DNA of 64,000 bases from Tipula vernalis (lineage: Eukaryota; Arthropoda; Insecta; Diptera; Tipulidae), in NCBI GenBank assembly GCA_958295665.1, contig OY282558.1:115930838-115994837 (forward strand), in the 5' to 3' direction. The notes under the pieces were generated by a model. It did not search any database. It saw nothing but the letters and a program-made list of their open reading frames with translations, and was not told where the DNA came from. Both the position numbers and the translations under genes were made by a program. Shown piece by piece: positions 32,745-44,400 of the stretch. Positions within the stretch are counted from its first letter, which is position 1, and each line of letters starts with the position of its first letter.

Positions 32745-33555
32745 CTACCAACATAAAGAACTCAAGAAGGGTTCTCATTTTTGAAGAGTAATACATTGGT
32801 ATAACTCTTGGCCATTGGGCTAAAATTACGAGGAGGGGGGAATGATATTTCTACTTTTTTTTCAGTAGATATATTATGAGGGATTGGCCTTTTTATTTTT
32901 CTGATTTACCAAATCGAAAATATTGGGATTGTCATGAACAATTAATATATTTGTCTCTAAATAAGCGGAAAAAATCAATTGAAATACTTTCATAAATCGT
33001 TTTCATTTTCTTGTAATAATTTATTTATTTAAACCAAAAATTCGAATTCTGGTCAAATTGAAATAAAAGCTTACTACAAATCGTGTGGTCATGAAGTCAA
33101 TATTCATTACCTAGATGGCAGTGATGGCCGTAAACATTTGATAAAAGCGTACCAAAAATTATTAACTGGGGAAATTTCAAGTTCAAAAATTGTAAGAAAA
33201 GCAAAACAAATTCACAAAATATTAAGAACGCCTGATAACTTTTTGTAAATAGTTTAGACATCTTACGTTCACTAGTAAAACTAAATATAGATTTAGCAAG
33301 TATGTATTATTTTAATTCGTCATAGCCAACTTTGATGTACTTTTCAAAATGAAAGTTTGAAAAATATATTTTAGAAATAATTTAATTTGAACATTTCTGC
33401 AATTAATATTTTTCATTGAGAAACTTTAATCTAGAAGCATCATTTTTACTATGGATTCCTACGGAAATCAGTGTAAAGTTATACAAATGAAAAAGCTTCT
33501 AAAAAATACGTCATACTGATTATGGCTTTATACTCTATAGAAGGCTCTGATACTT

Positions 33556-34920
33556 CTCGTGGATTTACTTTAACTGAATCCAAAGCATTAACTCCTTTCG
33601 ACAATAAATCGATTAATGATTGACAGGATGTAAACTGGACTCATTTATTTCTCGTTGCCTCTACTAATTTTTGGGTTAACAAGAAAATTAGCCAGGAATC
33701 CGTGTATCACTTCGTCGGCTGTTCCTGTTAACTTTCGAATAGAATTGCGTGTCGAGTTCGGTATACATTGTTTTCTATCACACCGGTTGTCATGAATCCG
33801 AGCTGTACTAATTCATTGGTCTATTTTAAAATATTTTTAAGTCGTCTATCTATTATTAATTTTCTTGAATCTCGTTCAAGACGACTTTCATATTTCAAGA
33901 GGATAAATTAAATTTTTTCTCCTATTGGTCGATCTTCATCATATTATTACTTCAAAGTATTTGCGAAGATTAGCTTTTTACTAAAAACTAATTTTATGCA
34001 ATTTGTGCCCGAGGAATATACTGGAGGTACGGTTTTCGCTCAGTTTTGGTAACTAAGACACATGAACGACGAATCTTTTATATATGTATTCAACCATGAG
34101 TTGGAAAATCAAGTTGAGGTGTTTAAGTTGATGCTTATTTTTTATGAACATGGTGAAATATACATTGACAAGTTTGTGGTTTTTTAACCTATACCGTTTT
34201 ACATTTGAGATTTAAAAAAATCTACAGACAGAATTCACACAAACAAACCTGTCTTTAAATTTTACACGAAAATGGTAGGTCGATTGTTGGAATATCGTTT
34301 GTTTATTGCTGTAAGTCGATTTTCGAAAATCGGATCCTTTGAGACCTTGATCTAAAGTAATTATTCATATCATTGAATATTAGCAAACAATAGTTAGAAC
34401 CTAGGGGCTGCCTGATTATTTGGGTAGGCACCGCCTGCAATTTGTTGTTATTAGTGGTGAACTTGCTCTAAATGATATTTTTGACCGGGTGCAAGATCGT
34501 GGTGGGTCTTCAGCTTCTAACTTCACAGTTTAACCCACTATAATTAACTCAATATTAATTGCCTGAACCAGCTTATTTGCATGTAGAATCCAGGGATATT
34601 ACCCTCGAAATCCAAAAATAAATCACGCTCCTCTTCGGAAAGTCGATAAAGTTAGTTGAAAATGGACTTAAAAATAGCTAATTAGCTTCGGTCCACAAGG
34701 ACCAAAGTCACTGAAATTCTACCAAAACTGAAAAACATTTATTTTTTCCAATAGAAGGTGCGAAAATGCAAAAACAAAGTCTGGATGTATGATTCTATAT
34801 ACGGTATCTCAAGAACGTCTTATCCTATTTGAATTTTTTTTTCGGCAATCTGTTTCTATAGTCAATCTGCGGTAAGAATTTACTAAAATCGACGTGGTTT
34901 TTAGTCCACTTTGACCAATT
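33556..34920. other. AT-rich DNA without a supported gene
   Basis: No domain or repeat family is recognisable on either strand in these 1.4 kb beyond the end of the long inverted-repeat element. Confidence 0.35.
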
Positions 34921-34924
34921 GTTT

Positions 34925-35760
34925 ATAATTGCTGGTTTGAGGATTGGGTTGGGCATTGAGTTTGCGATTAAGTTGAAGTTTGAGTTGGGCGTTGAGTTTG
35001 CGAGTTGAATTGAGGTTGAGTAGGAATTCATTTAGCATTGAGTTAGGGTTCTGTGAACAGTTCAGTTTGGAATTTATTTTTAGTTGAATTGAGGATTCAG
35101 CTAGAGCTAGTTGAGTTGATTTAAGTTTAGTTTATGCAGTTTAAGTGAACAGCTGACTCAAGAAGCGAGTTGGGGTTGGAACGGGGTTGGGTTAGACTTG
35201 AATTGTGGTTGGGTTAGGGTTGAGTAGAGGTTGATTAAGCTCAGTTGAAGTTGTTTTGATAGTTGAGTTAGAAGTTAACTTAAGTTGTTTTGAGCTCAGT
35301 TCATATTTACACATGCAGTGTTTTCGGGCATGTTGATTTGAGGGTTGAGTTGTGCGTTAAGTTTAGGATTAAGTTGAGGAGGCCGAGTAGTAGTTGAATT
35401 CAATTACGCATGCTGTTTCGGACCATGTTGATTTATGGATTTAAGTAAGCATGGAGTTTGGGATTGAGTTCAGGGTTGCTTTGAGGTTGATTCAGTCATT
35501 TAGTTTGTGATTTATTTGGGAGTTGAGTTAAGATTTGAGTTGTAAGTTAGCTTGGGTCGTTGATTTTGGGGCTAAGTTGAGAATTGAGGTGTAAGAATAA
35601 GGTGTTGAGTTGGAGCTGATCTAGTGGTTCAATTGAGAGTTTATTCTAGGGTTATGTTGCTAGTCAGATTAACTTAGGTTGTGTTACGGATGCAGTTTTC
35701 GAACCGTTTTGTTAAGTTGACAGTTGAGTTTGACCCTTAATTTTTTGTGCTAAATATGAT
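34925..35760. repeat. Cryptically simple GTTGAGTT-type region
   Basis: Over about 830 bp the plus strand is built from shuffled variants of GTTGAG, TTGGGTT, TTGAGTT, GAGGTTGAG and TTTAGTT, with irregular spacing and strong G/T bias. No fixed period can be seen, so this is degenerate slippage-type simplicity, not a clean minisatellite. A 68-codon minus-strand frame here (34825-35031) is a by-product. Confidence 0.7.
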
Positions 35761-36210
35761 AAAGTTTTGATTTCTGTGGCTGAAGTATTGTAAACAGTTA
35801 CTTTAGCCAAGAATAAAGACCTTTACATTATGTTTCATTTATAGTCCTGTATTCTTTATGTAAAAGACCTGCCATAATTTTTCTCGCTCGATATTACAAA
35901 ACATTGTTGAAATCAAACCTTTTTGTTTAGTAAAATATAGTAACAGCACTTCCAATTTGTAGCCAATAGGTAGGTAGTAGCCTTAGACAGACGTGTCTAA
36001 TAGGAAAAAAAAAATATAGAAAATTTCGGATTCTGGTGGCATAAATTGAAGCTCAACGGTTAAGTATTGTTCCTTTGTTTACGTTAACTTTGCATTTATT
36101 ACTTTGGGTGGTTTTTTGTTAAAGTGAAGCGTTCCTTATCTTTATTTGTAAGTATTGCACACCAATCACGTCGCGTCGTGTTTACACTTGAGCTTTGATA
36201 TAAATTTTAA
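35761..36210. other. Non-coding segment upstream of LINE A
   Basis: No gene. It contains two AAAGACCT copies (35815 and 35862) flanking a short stretch, and an A-run near 36007. Part of it may be the 5' untranslated region of the LINE remnant that follows. Confidence 0.35.
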
Positions 36211-37540
36211 ATGTCTTTTAACAACCCCAATGTAGTTTTAAAATCTATGTTAGTCGATAGGTCATTGTTCAATGTAGCCGGTTTCAACGTACAAAGTTTA
36301 GTCCCAAATATTGACGAGATTCGTCACATTTTTAATGGTGCTCCAGTGGGCATTCTTTGTTTCTCTGAGACCTTTTTAAATCCAAATATCCCTAATTCAG
36401 CTTTAGCCATCAAATGTTATAATATATTTAGGAAATATAGAGCGGTACCTCCCCTTAATTATGGTGATTTATTTGTATATGTTTGTAGGTGATCACATTA
36501 AGGTTATATTAGTTACCATACCTTCTTCCATTTCAGAATTGTTAGTATCAGATTTAGAGGTTTTATTTGTCAATGTTTTCAATAATGGTCGTAAAATCTT
36601 ATTCGGTACCGTCATAACCCACCAAAAACTAGTAAACTAACACTTTTAGACTTAGAAAGTTTATTTAGTTATTTCTCTTGTAGATTCGATGAAATATATA
36701 TATTAGGTATCTTTAATTTCGATATACTCCAAAATTCCGGCTTCCCTAGGGATTTTTTTAATCTTTTAAAAAGTCTTAATTTATCCGTACCCAACACTGT
36801 GGCACTAACGTTTTTTGTCCAACCGCTAATAACTCTATTTGTTTTTCAATCAGTTCTCTCTCGGTATGGGATCCCATCATGATCTTTTAGTTTTTTCTGT
36901 GAACTGTATACTACTCCTTCTAGTCTAGATTTTTCTAGTATAGATAATTCCCCCGTCTTTACGTAATTTATAACTCGGTTCCTTGGGAGGATATTTTTTG
37001 CCTTAGTTCTGCAACTAGCCAAATAGAATATTTCAACTCGTATATTAGTTTGGTGTTTGACAGATGCGTTCCGCTTAAAAAGGTTACTTGCAAAGCAAAA
37101 TCCCCACCTTGGTTGTCTCAGAAAATTTCGAATGCCATAAATATTAGAGTTAGTAAATATCGTTTATGGAAAAGGTGTCCTAATAGGGTAGTAGGGTTAA
37201 TTCAAATTGCTAAACGTAATTTTTTCATGGACAAGTTAGACTCCTCTCTTCCTCCCAAGGTTTTCTGACGTAATGTTCGTAACTTAGGCCTAGGCAGATG
37301 CAAGAGTAGTTCTAGTGGGGTTTTCAAACCCAATGATATTAATAGTTATTTTTGCTCTAGTCTGAACTCCTACAGTAATATCGTCGATTTGTTCTCTAAC
37401 GCGTCCTCTAATTCGTTTTGGTTTTCAAATATTTTTCTCGAGGATTTACAATCTGTTATTTGGAAGGTTAAATCGGAATCTTCTGGTCTGGATAACGTCA
37501 ATTTAAAATTAATTGTTAGGATCGGCAAAATTATTTAGGT
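36211..37540 (+). pseudogene. LINE A: endonuclease part of a non-LTR ORF2, truncated
   Basis: The first 94 codons (36211-36492) have FNVQSLVPNIDEIRHI and LCFSETFLNP, which match the N-terminal motifs of LINE apurinic-type endonucleases (the ETFL acid is a metal ligand). Further pieces follow in shifted frames: FGTVYRHNPP-like at about 36600, GIFNFDI at about 36705 (normally GDFN), and PPWLSQKI at about 37105. The linker before the reverse transcriptase appears near 37430-37520 (SGLDNVNLK). The reverse transcriptase itself is missing, cut where LINE B begins. At least five frame breaks are present. Confidence 0.75.
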
Positions 37541-37719
37541 CAACATTTTTGGAGTGGCGTGATTGATGGACAATACGTAGTTTTTTAATTTATTTTTATT
37601 AACATTGTTATTATTGCTCAAAATAGAATGTGTAAGCCTTTTTTATGCGAAAGAGATTTTTATGCGTAATGTAAGCAACTTCACTATTTTTTTTGTTTCG
37701 ATTGCTTTGTGTGATTCCA

Positions 37720-38150
37720 CGTGTGCTTTCCTTTTAATTGGCAAACTCAGCCTGCTTCAACATCATTGGCAAGTGAACCCGGTAGTGTAAAAACAAATGT
37801 TTTGAATTATGTGCAAATAGTTGGAACTGGTGATACATCGGATGCTATTCAAACCGTGGCTGTAAAAAAGAATCAGTACCTATATTTTAGCCATCTTCAT
37901 CCATCAACAGTTGCTGAAAGCATGTTAGTTCCAAATTAAACGTGTCATCGTCGGATATTGACTGCTGGCCTTTGATTCCTAAAAATCGAGATATAAATTC
38001 ATTAAATTTGGTTTACCTGAAGAAGTTTTTGATATAATCCTAGCACCTGATTTTTGGCCAACCGGAATATCAATTCGGCGCTTTGTCATAAACGATCGGC
38101 AAAAAACTTCAATTTTTCTGTTATTCCTGGCAGGAGTTAGTTCATGATAT
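37720..38150 (+). pseudogene. LINE B ORF1 relic
   Basis: The frames show YLYFSHLHPSTVAE (about 37880-37920), then in other frames DIDCWPLIPKNRDINSL (about 37958-38005) and GLPEEVFDIILAPDFWP (about 38014-38062). This is the conserved C-terminal block of ORF1 proteins of many insect LINEs, whose role is RNA binding and chaperoning. Two frameshifts and a stop near 37937 break it. The N-terminal part is not recognisable. Confidence 0.7.
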
Positions 38151-38160
38151 TCCTGTTAAG

Positions 38161-40867
38161 ATGCCTGTAAAAAGCCATACAACCCATGCCATTAATATAC
38201 CAGCAACTCAACGCAATAGTTTACATGTGTACTACCATAATTGTAGCGGCATTCGAACCAAAGCTAAAACTATTTACTCCTCGATACTTGTAAATGACTA
38301 CCATTTGATACTTTTTGGTGAAACATGGTTAAATAGTACGTTTAATGTTGCTGAATTTTTTCCTTCTGTTTATACAGTTTTTCGTCGTGATCGCTATATG
38401 GATTCCAGTGTATCTGATCAGCGAGGTGGTGGCGTTATCTTTAGTTAGCAATGAATTAACATTCCAGCAATTAAATATTAGATGCGACTTTTGCGAATTA
38501 CTGGCTGTTAAGGTAAAGTGCGGTTCCTTTTGGCATTTTATCATTGGTATTTACATTCCGTTTGGTAGTGCTGGGGATGTCTATATGAGCTTTGCAGAAT
38601 TGATCACGAAGGAGATATTGCCGTTGATGCTACAAGACGATAAAATTTTAATAGTTGGTGATTTTAATTTACCTAAAATTGAGTGGATCCATAAAGATGA
38701 TGCTTTCGTTGGATCTTCTAATGATTTGATATCAAACAATGTCTTGGATGTTCGGAACAACATGGGTCTTATTCTCGATCTGGTGTTTGCAACCAATTCA
38801 ATCAGTTCATGTGATAGCTTGTGCTGACTTGGGAGGGAGTTCCAGTATCTTTCATACACCATTGCTCATCGAAATAAATTTTTTAGAATATAGCATAGCT
38901 GAATTTATTGTTAAGGATGTTAAATTTGATTTTTTGAAGAATATTTTGGAAAAATTGACTGGTCTGAGTTTTTAGTGAATAATAATATTAATAATAATAT
39001 TTCCGAAATTGTTGAACGGTTTTATGGTGCTGTAAATGCAGGATTTGACCAGTTTGTTCCCAAAAAGGCGACACGCTGTGAGTACAGTGAACCGTGGTTT
39101 AACCATTCGTTGAAAAATCTGGCTAACCGCAAATCTAAGGCTAGAAAGTTATTTAAGCGTTCTGGTAATGGTATACGGATTATGAAAAATATTGTATGTT
39201 AAGGAAAGAATTCAAATATCTTAATGATTTTCTTTACAATATTTATATTTTACGAATTGAGCATGAAATAAGAAGTAATCCTAAAAGATTTTTTTCATTT
39301 ATTGATGGTAAAAGAAAATCTGTAGGTTTTCCAACAGTAATGAGGCGATATGTAACGCTTTTGTTCAAGAGTGTTTTTGAGAAGAAGAATGATTCTAGTT
39401 TCGGTAATGGTCCATCAAGCGATAAGTTGAATGTCCTTCAACTTACGAAATAGGAAATTTTGGTTGGTTTATTACATCTAGATACGTTTAAAGGCACCGG
39501 ATGGGATTCCATCGATCATTTTAAAAAATTGTGCTCATTCTTTAGCTGAACCGTTATATTATATGTTTAACATTAGTCTTCAAAACTGGTATTTTTCCTG
39601 ATATATGGGAAACCGCAATTGTTCGGCCAGTGTTTAAGTCTGGTTCTAAGTGTGATATTACATATTATAGACCAATCAATATTCTTTCCATCATTCCTAA
39701 ATTGGTTGAAATGTTAGTAAAGCAAAGACTTGAGTTTATTTTAATGAATTATGTTAGCCCTTTACAGCACGGCTTTATGCAGGGTAGATCTACCGTAACT
39801 AATTTGATGGTATTTTCTAATTACTTATACGATGTTTTAAGCCAGAGAGTTCAAGTTGATGTAATTTATACGGATTTTTCAAAAGCTTATAAGTTGGATC
39901 ACGTCTTATTATTAGAAAAACTTGATTGTATTGCTTCATACTTAACAAATCGCACGCAATGTGTTAAAATTATGGATACTGTATCGGATTCATATGTAGC
40001 GTCCTCTGGTATCCCTCAGGGCAGTCATCTTGGCCCGTTTTTATTTATACTTTTCATCAATGATATTATTGACTGTTTTAATTTTTGTAAATGTTTGATG
40101 TATGCGGATGATATAAAGATATACGCAGAGATAAAATCTGCTTCTCACACTATACGTGTTCAAAATGAATTAAATTTATTTTATGACTGGACTGTCCATA
40201 ATAAACTAAGGTTAAACATCTCCAAATGTAAAGTAATGTCTTTCTATAAATCTCGTACATCTTTGTTGAAGTACCCTATATACTGTAAGATGAAGTTGTG
40301 AGTAGAGCATTAATAATGCGTGACTTAGGAGTTTTATTTTCGAATAACTTGAGTTTTAACAAGCATATAGAACAAGGTTTATTAAAAGGTATGGCAAAGA
40401 ATTTCATGATCCTTATACATTGAAAACATTATATGTTACTTATGTAAGGTCCATTCTGGAATATGCATCGATAATTTGGCAACCGTTTTATAACTTTCAT
40501 TCGGATAGAATTGAGAGTGTACAGAAGCAGTTTTTAATTTTTGAATTTAGAAGACTTCCTAGATGTCATTCTGAAGATAAATTTAAACGAAAATTTATAT
40601 GAAAATAGACTGAAATTAATCAATTTATGCATCTTAGCTGTTAGGCATGATAAAACTAATACCGTTTTCGCTCGTGATATCATTTGCTCTCGAGTTAATT
40701 GCCCAGAACTTTTATTATTATTTTATTTTAGTGTCCCTGTTAGGTTTTTGCGTCCAAGCAATACCTTGCTTCGATTGCCTTTCAGGAGAACCAATTTTGA
40801 AGGTTTTAGTCCTATTTTTAACGTGCTAAATTATTTTAATGTATACTATACTATTTGGATTGTATAA
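38161..40867 (+). pseudogene. LINE B ORF2: endonuclease and reverse transcriptase, broken
   Basis: The endonuclease starts with YYHNCSGIRTK and LILFGETWLN (38161-38350). After a frameshift near 38430 it continues with LIVGDFNLPKIEW (about 38650). A linker follows in two further frames (38975-39453). The reverse transcriptase core is one open piece, 39630-40301: VFKSGSKCDITYYRPI, VIYTDFSKAY, SSGIPQGSHLGP, and the catalytic YADD near 40102. The C-terminal part (TYVRSILEYAS at about 40440) is in another frame. At least six frameshifts or stops are present. In family members this enzyme nicks target DNA and copies its own RNA onto it; this copy cannot. Confidence 0.88.
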
Positions 40868-40995
40868 CGTACTTTAATTATTTTTAATATTTATCTATGC
40901 TATTGTTACTTATAGTTTCACTTGTTTCTTTATTTGGATTACTATGTATTAAATATATAATTGATGAAATAAATAAATAAAATAAAAAATAAAGT

Positions 40996-42575
40996 TCACT
41001 TCTTATTTCAATCTGCTAAGTTTCATTTTACAATTCTTAACATTTAATTTAAGATCGTATTCGAAATAGTTCAAAAAAAACTTTCCCACGAGTGTTCGAC
41101 TTTCAACTCGATTCACCCGCGCCACCTTATAATTAAAGCAAATATAAACAATTAATTTTAACCACTTCCAAAAACTCAAACGTCTTAAAAATATTTTTGA
41201 AACAAGAAGCTAAAATTACCTACAATTTTCTATTTTTTTTATGTAACCAAAGCAACACCTTTTCATTTCACCTTTTTAATTTTAATTTCATATCAAAATT
41301 ATTTGTTCACATATTATATTCGACCCCATATAAGATCTTTGCCATCATGAAGAAGAAATCAAAAAGATCAAACAACGCAGCGATCGCGCAATAATAATAA
41401 TCGATTTAGATAAAAAAAAAAGCACCAAAGAAGAAGTCGAAGTGCGTTTTAGATTAATTTGGATAAATAAGCCGACATATAATTGAGTGTGGATATTATT
41501 ACTTCTCGTTCGTGTGTGTATATGTGTGTGTGTGTGTTGTTTGTGTGTAAAATATACAGACACCAAAAGATAAAAAAACACAAATTTATTAAAATTATAT
41601 AGAATGAAGATGGATATGAAACGCCTACATATTAATAGTTTCAACCGACTACCTTGTAATTTAAAAAACTAAGTTTGCCGAAATTTCCTTTTCACCTTTG
41701 GTAGTTTTGTAAAAATTTTTTATCGTTTTTCATTTTTTTATTTTGGGGTATCTCGATATAATTATATCGTGTATTTGGTTTACTGATGATAGATATTAGA
41801 TAAATTTATTGTTATATCTATGTAGGTATATAATACGTATGTAATACGATGTATCGGTTCACCACACAAGATGTTGATTTAAAATTAAAATTTGACACAT
41901 GTCCTTTCTAAACCACACACAACAATATCATCATCATCATAATCATAATCATGAGCATGAGTCACAAGGTGTTACTATATACTGTGTTATCCTGACATTT
42001 TCCTTTTATCGTTTTTATTTCATTTTCATGTCAATTATTTTCTCATTTTCAAATAAATAAATATAAAGTGGTTGGTGTTGTTGTTTTTGTTGTAGTTAGG
42101 TATTTGACAAAGCCATATTTTGGGGTTTACATTTTTTTTTCGTTCGTTTTTAACATAAGCTTAACCTCACGCGCGCATTTTCATTATGTATATATTATAG
42201 AACCTAAATATATCAAATTACTGTTTATAATTTTGTTTATCGTGTCACGAGATTATGTTGGTTTAGTCGTTGGTGAAGGTGTTGTTATGCTTTTGTTACA
42301 GCTATACCTTGTATTACGCTGTAAACGTTTGTGCTATGCTTTTGCTTTTCGCTCTGTAAATAAACTGTAACTAACAATCAGACAATCATTGTTTCAACTG
42401 CTTTAGAATCAACCACGCAGTATTTAGATGCCTGTCGGAAACAAGGTGACGTGACTACTGAAAGAAAAATCATCGAGAGGGTTACAAATAGATGACCAAG
42501 GAGTACTTATGCGGAAATGTGAAAAAACGGTATTTTAACAACAATACTAAAGGATCATTCAATTTGTTAGGTTAA
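40996..42575. other. AT-rich DNA with short microsatellites
   Basis: No gene is supported. A (GT)n-rich stretch lies at about 41510-41550, an (ATC)n/(ATA)n stretch at about 41927-41955, and a GTT-rich stretch at about 42066-42098. Frames of 65-100 codons here have low-complexity translations. Confidence 0.4.
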
Positions 42576-42579
42576 AGCA

Positions 42580-43265
42580 GCAATGTTCTTAAAGCAACAT
42601 CTGTCTAGATGCGTTGAACAATACACACGTTGTTAATCATCAAATTTTATTTTCAAAATTAGTGCTCAATTCGAAAAACGTTCAACGCATTACGTGATTT
42701 TTATCCTCGCCACAACGCTTCCTGCCGATCCGACCATTCGACATTTTTGGCCAAATTCGAGTCAACCGGTTGGGTCAATTAATCAGCCACAACAGCCGTA
42801 CGTCACCGAAATGCAAAGTCTACTGAAAACATCGCTGCTCTGCATGAGAGTATACGGGAAAACCTGAAGCAGTAAATTTCTCGTCCTTCTACAGATCGAT
42901 GATAAGCAACTTTCACCAGGACAACGCTACGTACAATGCAGCGCATGCCACGATTGACATTCTACATGAGCAATTTGAGGGCATGGTTATCTCGTGCGGC
43001 GACGACGTGCACTGGCCACCGAGATCAGGCGATTTAATGTCATTAGACTTGTTTATGCGGATAAACCGCAAACAATTGATGTCCTCAAAGTCAACATAAC
43101 GAACGCCATCCAACAAATTCAGCCAGAATTATGCGACAGAGTCATCGAAAATTGGATCTCCCGAATAAGTGGCACCAAGCAAAGCCACGGCGGACATTTG
43201 AATGACCATTCCATTTTTCATTTAACTTTGCATAAAGTTAAAACTACCCACATGAAAACATCGAA
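42580..43265 (+). pseudogene. mariner/IS630-type transposase relic
   Basis: From about 42640 the plus strand reads as a decayed helix-turn-helix region (RDFYPRHNASCRS, then LAKFESTGWVN). Then comes the catalytic part: FHQDNATYNAAHATIDILH (42912-42968, where D is the second catalytic acid), PPRSGDL (about 43017), and, after a frameshift, YADKPQTIDVLKVNI and LCDRVIENWISRI up to GGHLND. The first catalytic block is missing, stops are present, and no terminal inverted repeats were found. Transposases with this wording are common in insect genomes. Confidence 0.8.
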
Positions 43266-43434
43266 CTGGCGGTATTAGTGATTCGGGGAATCAAATCACT
43301 AAGGGAAGCATCATACTCACTCTAAAGACATGAACTGGTAATATCAAAGACAAATCTAAATTGAAGCATTAGTTTTCAAAATAGTCATTTGGTTCAAAAT
43401 TTTGCAATTTAGATGTGTCGCATGCCGATCCTAG

Positions 43435-44400
43435 TTTTAACAAATTTCTGAAAACTGATGAATACATGAGAAGAAGACATGATGTGGGTGGAAGTAAATG
43501 ATGGTGAAGATAATAATGTATAATACAATAATTACCGCACCATGCTATAATAAAATCAAATACATCAAAGTTCAGAGTAGTCTTTGATGCTTTCGGTAAA
43601 CTTCAACTAGAGTTTCCTTAAAAGATTTACTCGTAGCGGAGCCAATAAACAACTAACACCTTACGCCATAATTCTACGTTTCCGACTAACAAAATTACAA
43701 TTAGTGCAATTAGTAGGAAAATATTTCTCTGGCCCTATTCAACTATTTCATAAACGAGGTAAAGGTCAAAAACAATGTAAGGCCTATATTTGCTCGTTTG
43801 TTTGCACCAGTACACGGGCAGTGAATTCGGCCATACCGAAACGGTTTGTTGCGAGGCGAGGCCTGTATACCGATATTTAATACAAGCGCAGATTGGCATT
43901 TGCAGTGAAGTTTATGAGGTATTATTTGAATTGACGGGGTTATCCTCACTGTTGAGGGACTATAAACGTTATTGGAAAAGTTAGAGATAATCCGAAGCTC
44001 CCGGCCTATTTGCATATTAATATTCTAAAATAAGTACATTATTTCATGATCCATTATGTTGGGTTCGTGAAAACAACCTCAAGAAAATAACCAGACTAAA
44101 CCGATGAGAAATGTTTCCCCAGAAGAGGTAGATGTGGACTTCATGTAAGGCAAACCTGAAACCTGATGATATCGTATTAGTCGTTCACAAAAATTTACCA
44201 CCAATAAAACTGTTGCATGATGGAATAATTGCAGTCTTTCTGGAAATGATGAGCTCAGTAGATTACACTACTTATGACCGAACCAACACTTCAGTTCAAA
44301 AAAATCCTTTCCGTTAGTTTTTTGCCTACCGACCGGTTCGTTTGCTGTCTGCTTCAAAACTGAAAATTTGATTTTAAGACGGCACGTTAAACAGAATTGT
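43435..44400 (+). pseudogene. BEL/Pao polyprotein relic (BEL4)
   Basis: The plus strand has LPHHAIIKSNTSKFRVVFDA (43537-43596), the start of a BEL reverse transcriptase. It then jumps to KAYICSFVCTSTRAV and RFVARRGLYTD (about 43776-43880), part of a BEL integrase core. At 44140-44317 it resembles the C-terminal DUF5641 domain (LKPDDIVLVVHKNLPP). Large internal deletions and many frameshifts mean only scraps remain. Its orientation is opposite to BEL1-3, and its wording differs from all three, so it is another family. Confidence 0.75.

Larger units (their letters stand above)
22276..33555. mobile_element. Long inverted-repeat element hosting BEL2 and a hAT insertion
   Basis: The right arm (about 32827-33555) is the reverse complement of left-arm pieces at 22276-22913, about 23357-23453 and 30431-30483. 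Matching landmarks include AGAGCCTTCTAGAG, TTCATTTTGAAAA…AAGTTGG, CAAATTTGTTTTGC-type blocks, GATTTACCAAATCG with AATATTGGGA, and GGCCAATCCCTCATAATATATC. The left arm is broken by a palindrome (22953-23325) and by BEL2 (23454-30425). The region between the arms holds a hAT element (30705-32744). Without these insertions the element would be roughly 2 kb with ~0.75-kb arms. I see no transposase of its own, so its class is unknown. Confidence 0.75.
37545..40995 (+). mobile_element. LINE B: CR1/jockey-like non-LTR retrotransposon, degenerate
   Basis: An ORF1 relic, an ORF2 relic and an A-rich tail (ATGAAATAAATAAATAAAAT at about 40964-40983) lie in order on the plus strand. The 5' end probably truncates LINE A. 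No target duplication could be fixed. The reverse transcriptase places it in the jockey/CR1 group of LINEs. I do not assign a clade. Confidence 0.8.

Noticed and set aside
36211..40995. LINE A and LINE B as one single element
   Set aside because: LINE A already contains an ORF2 endonuclease start, and LINE B has its own ORF1 relic and a second endonuclease start downstream, so two elements are needed.
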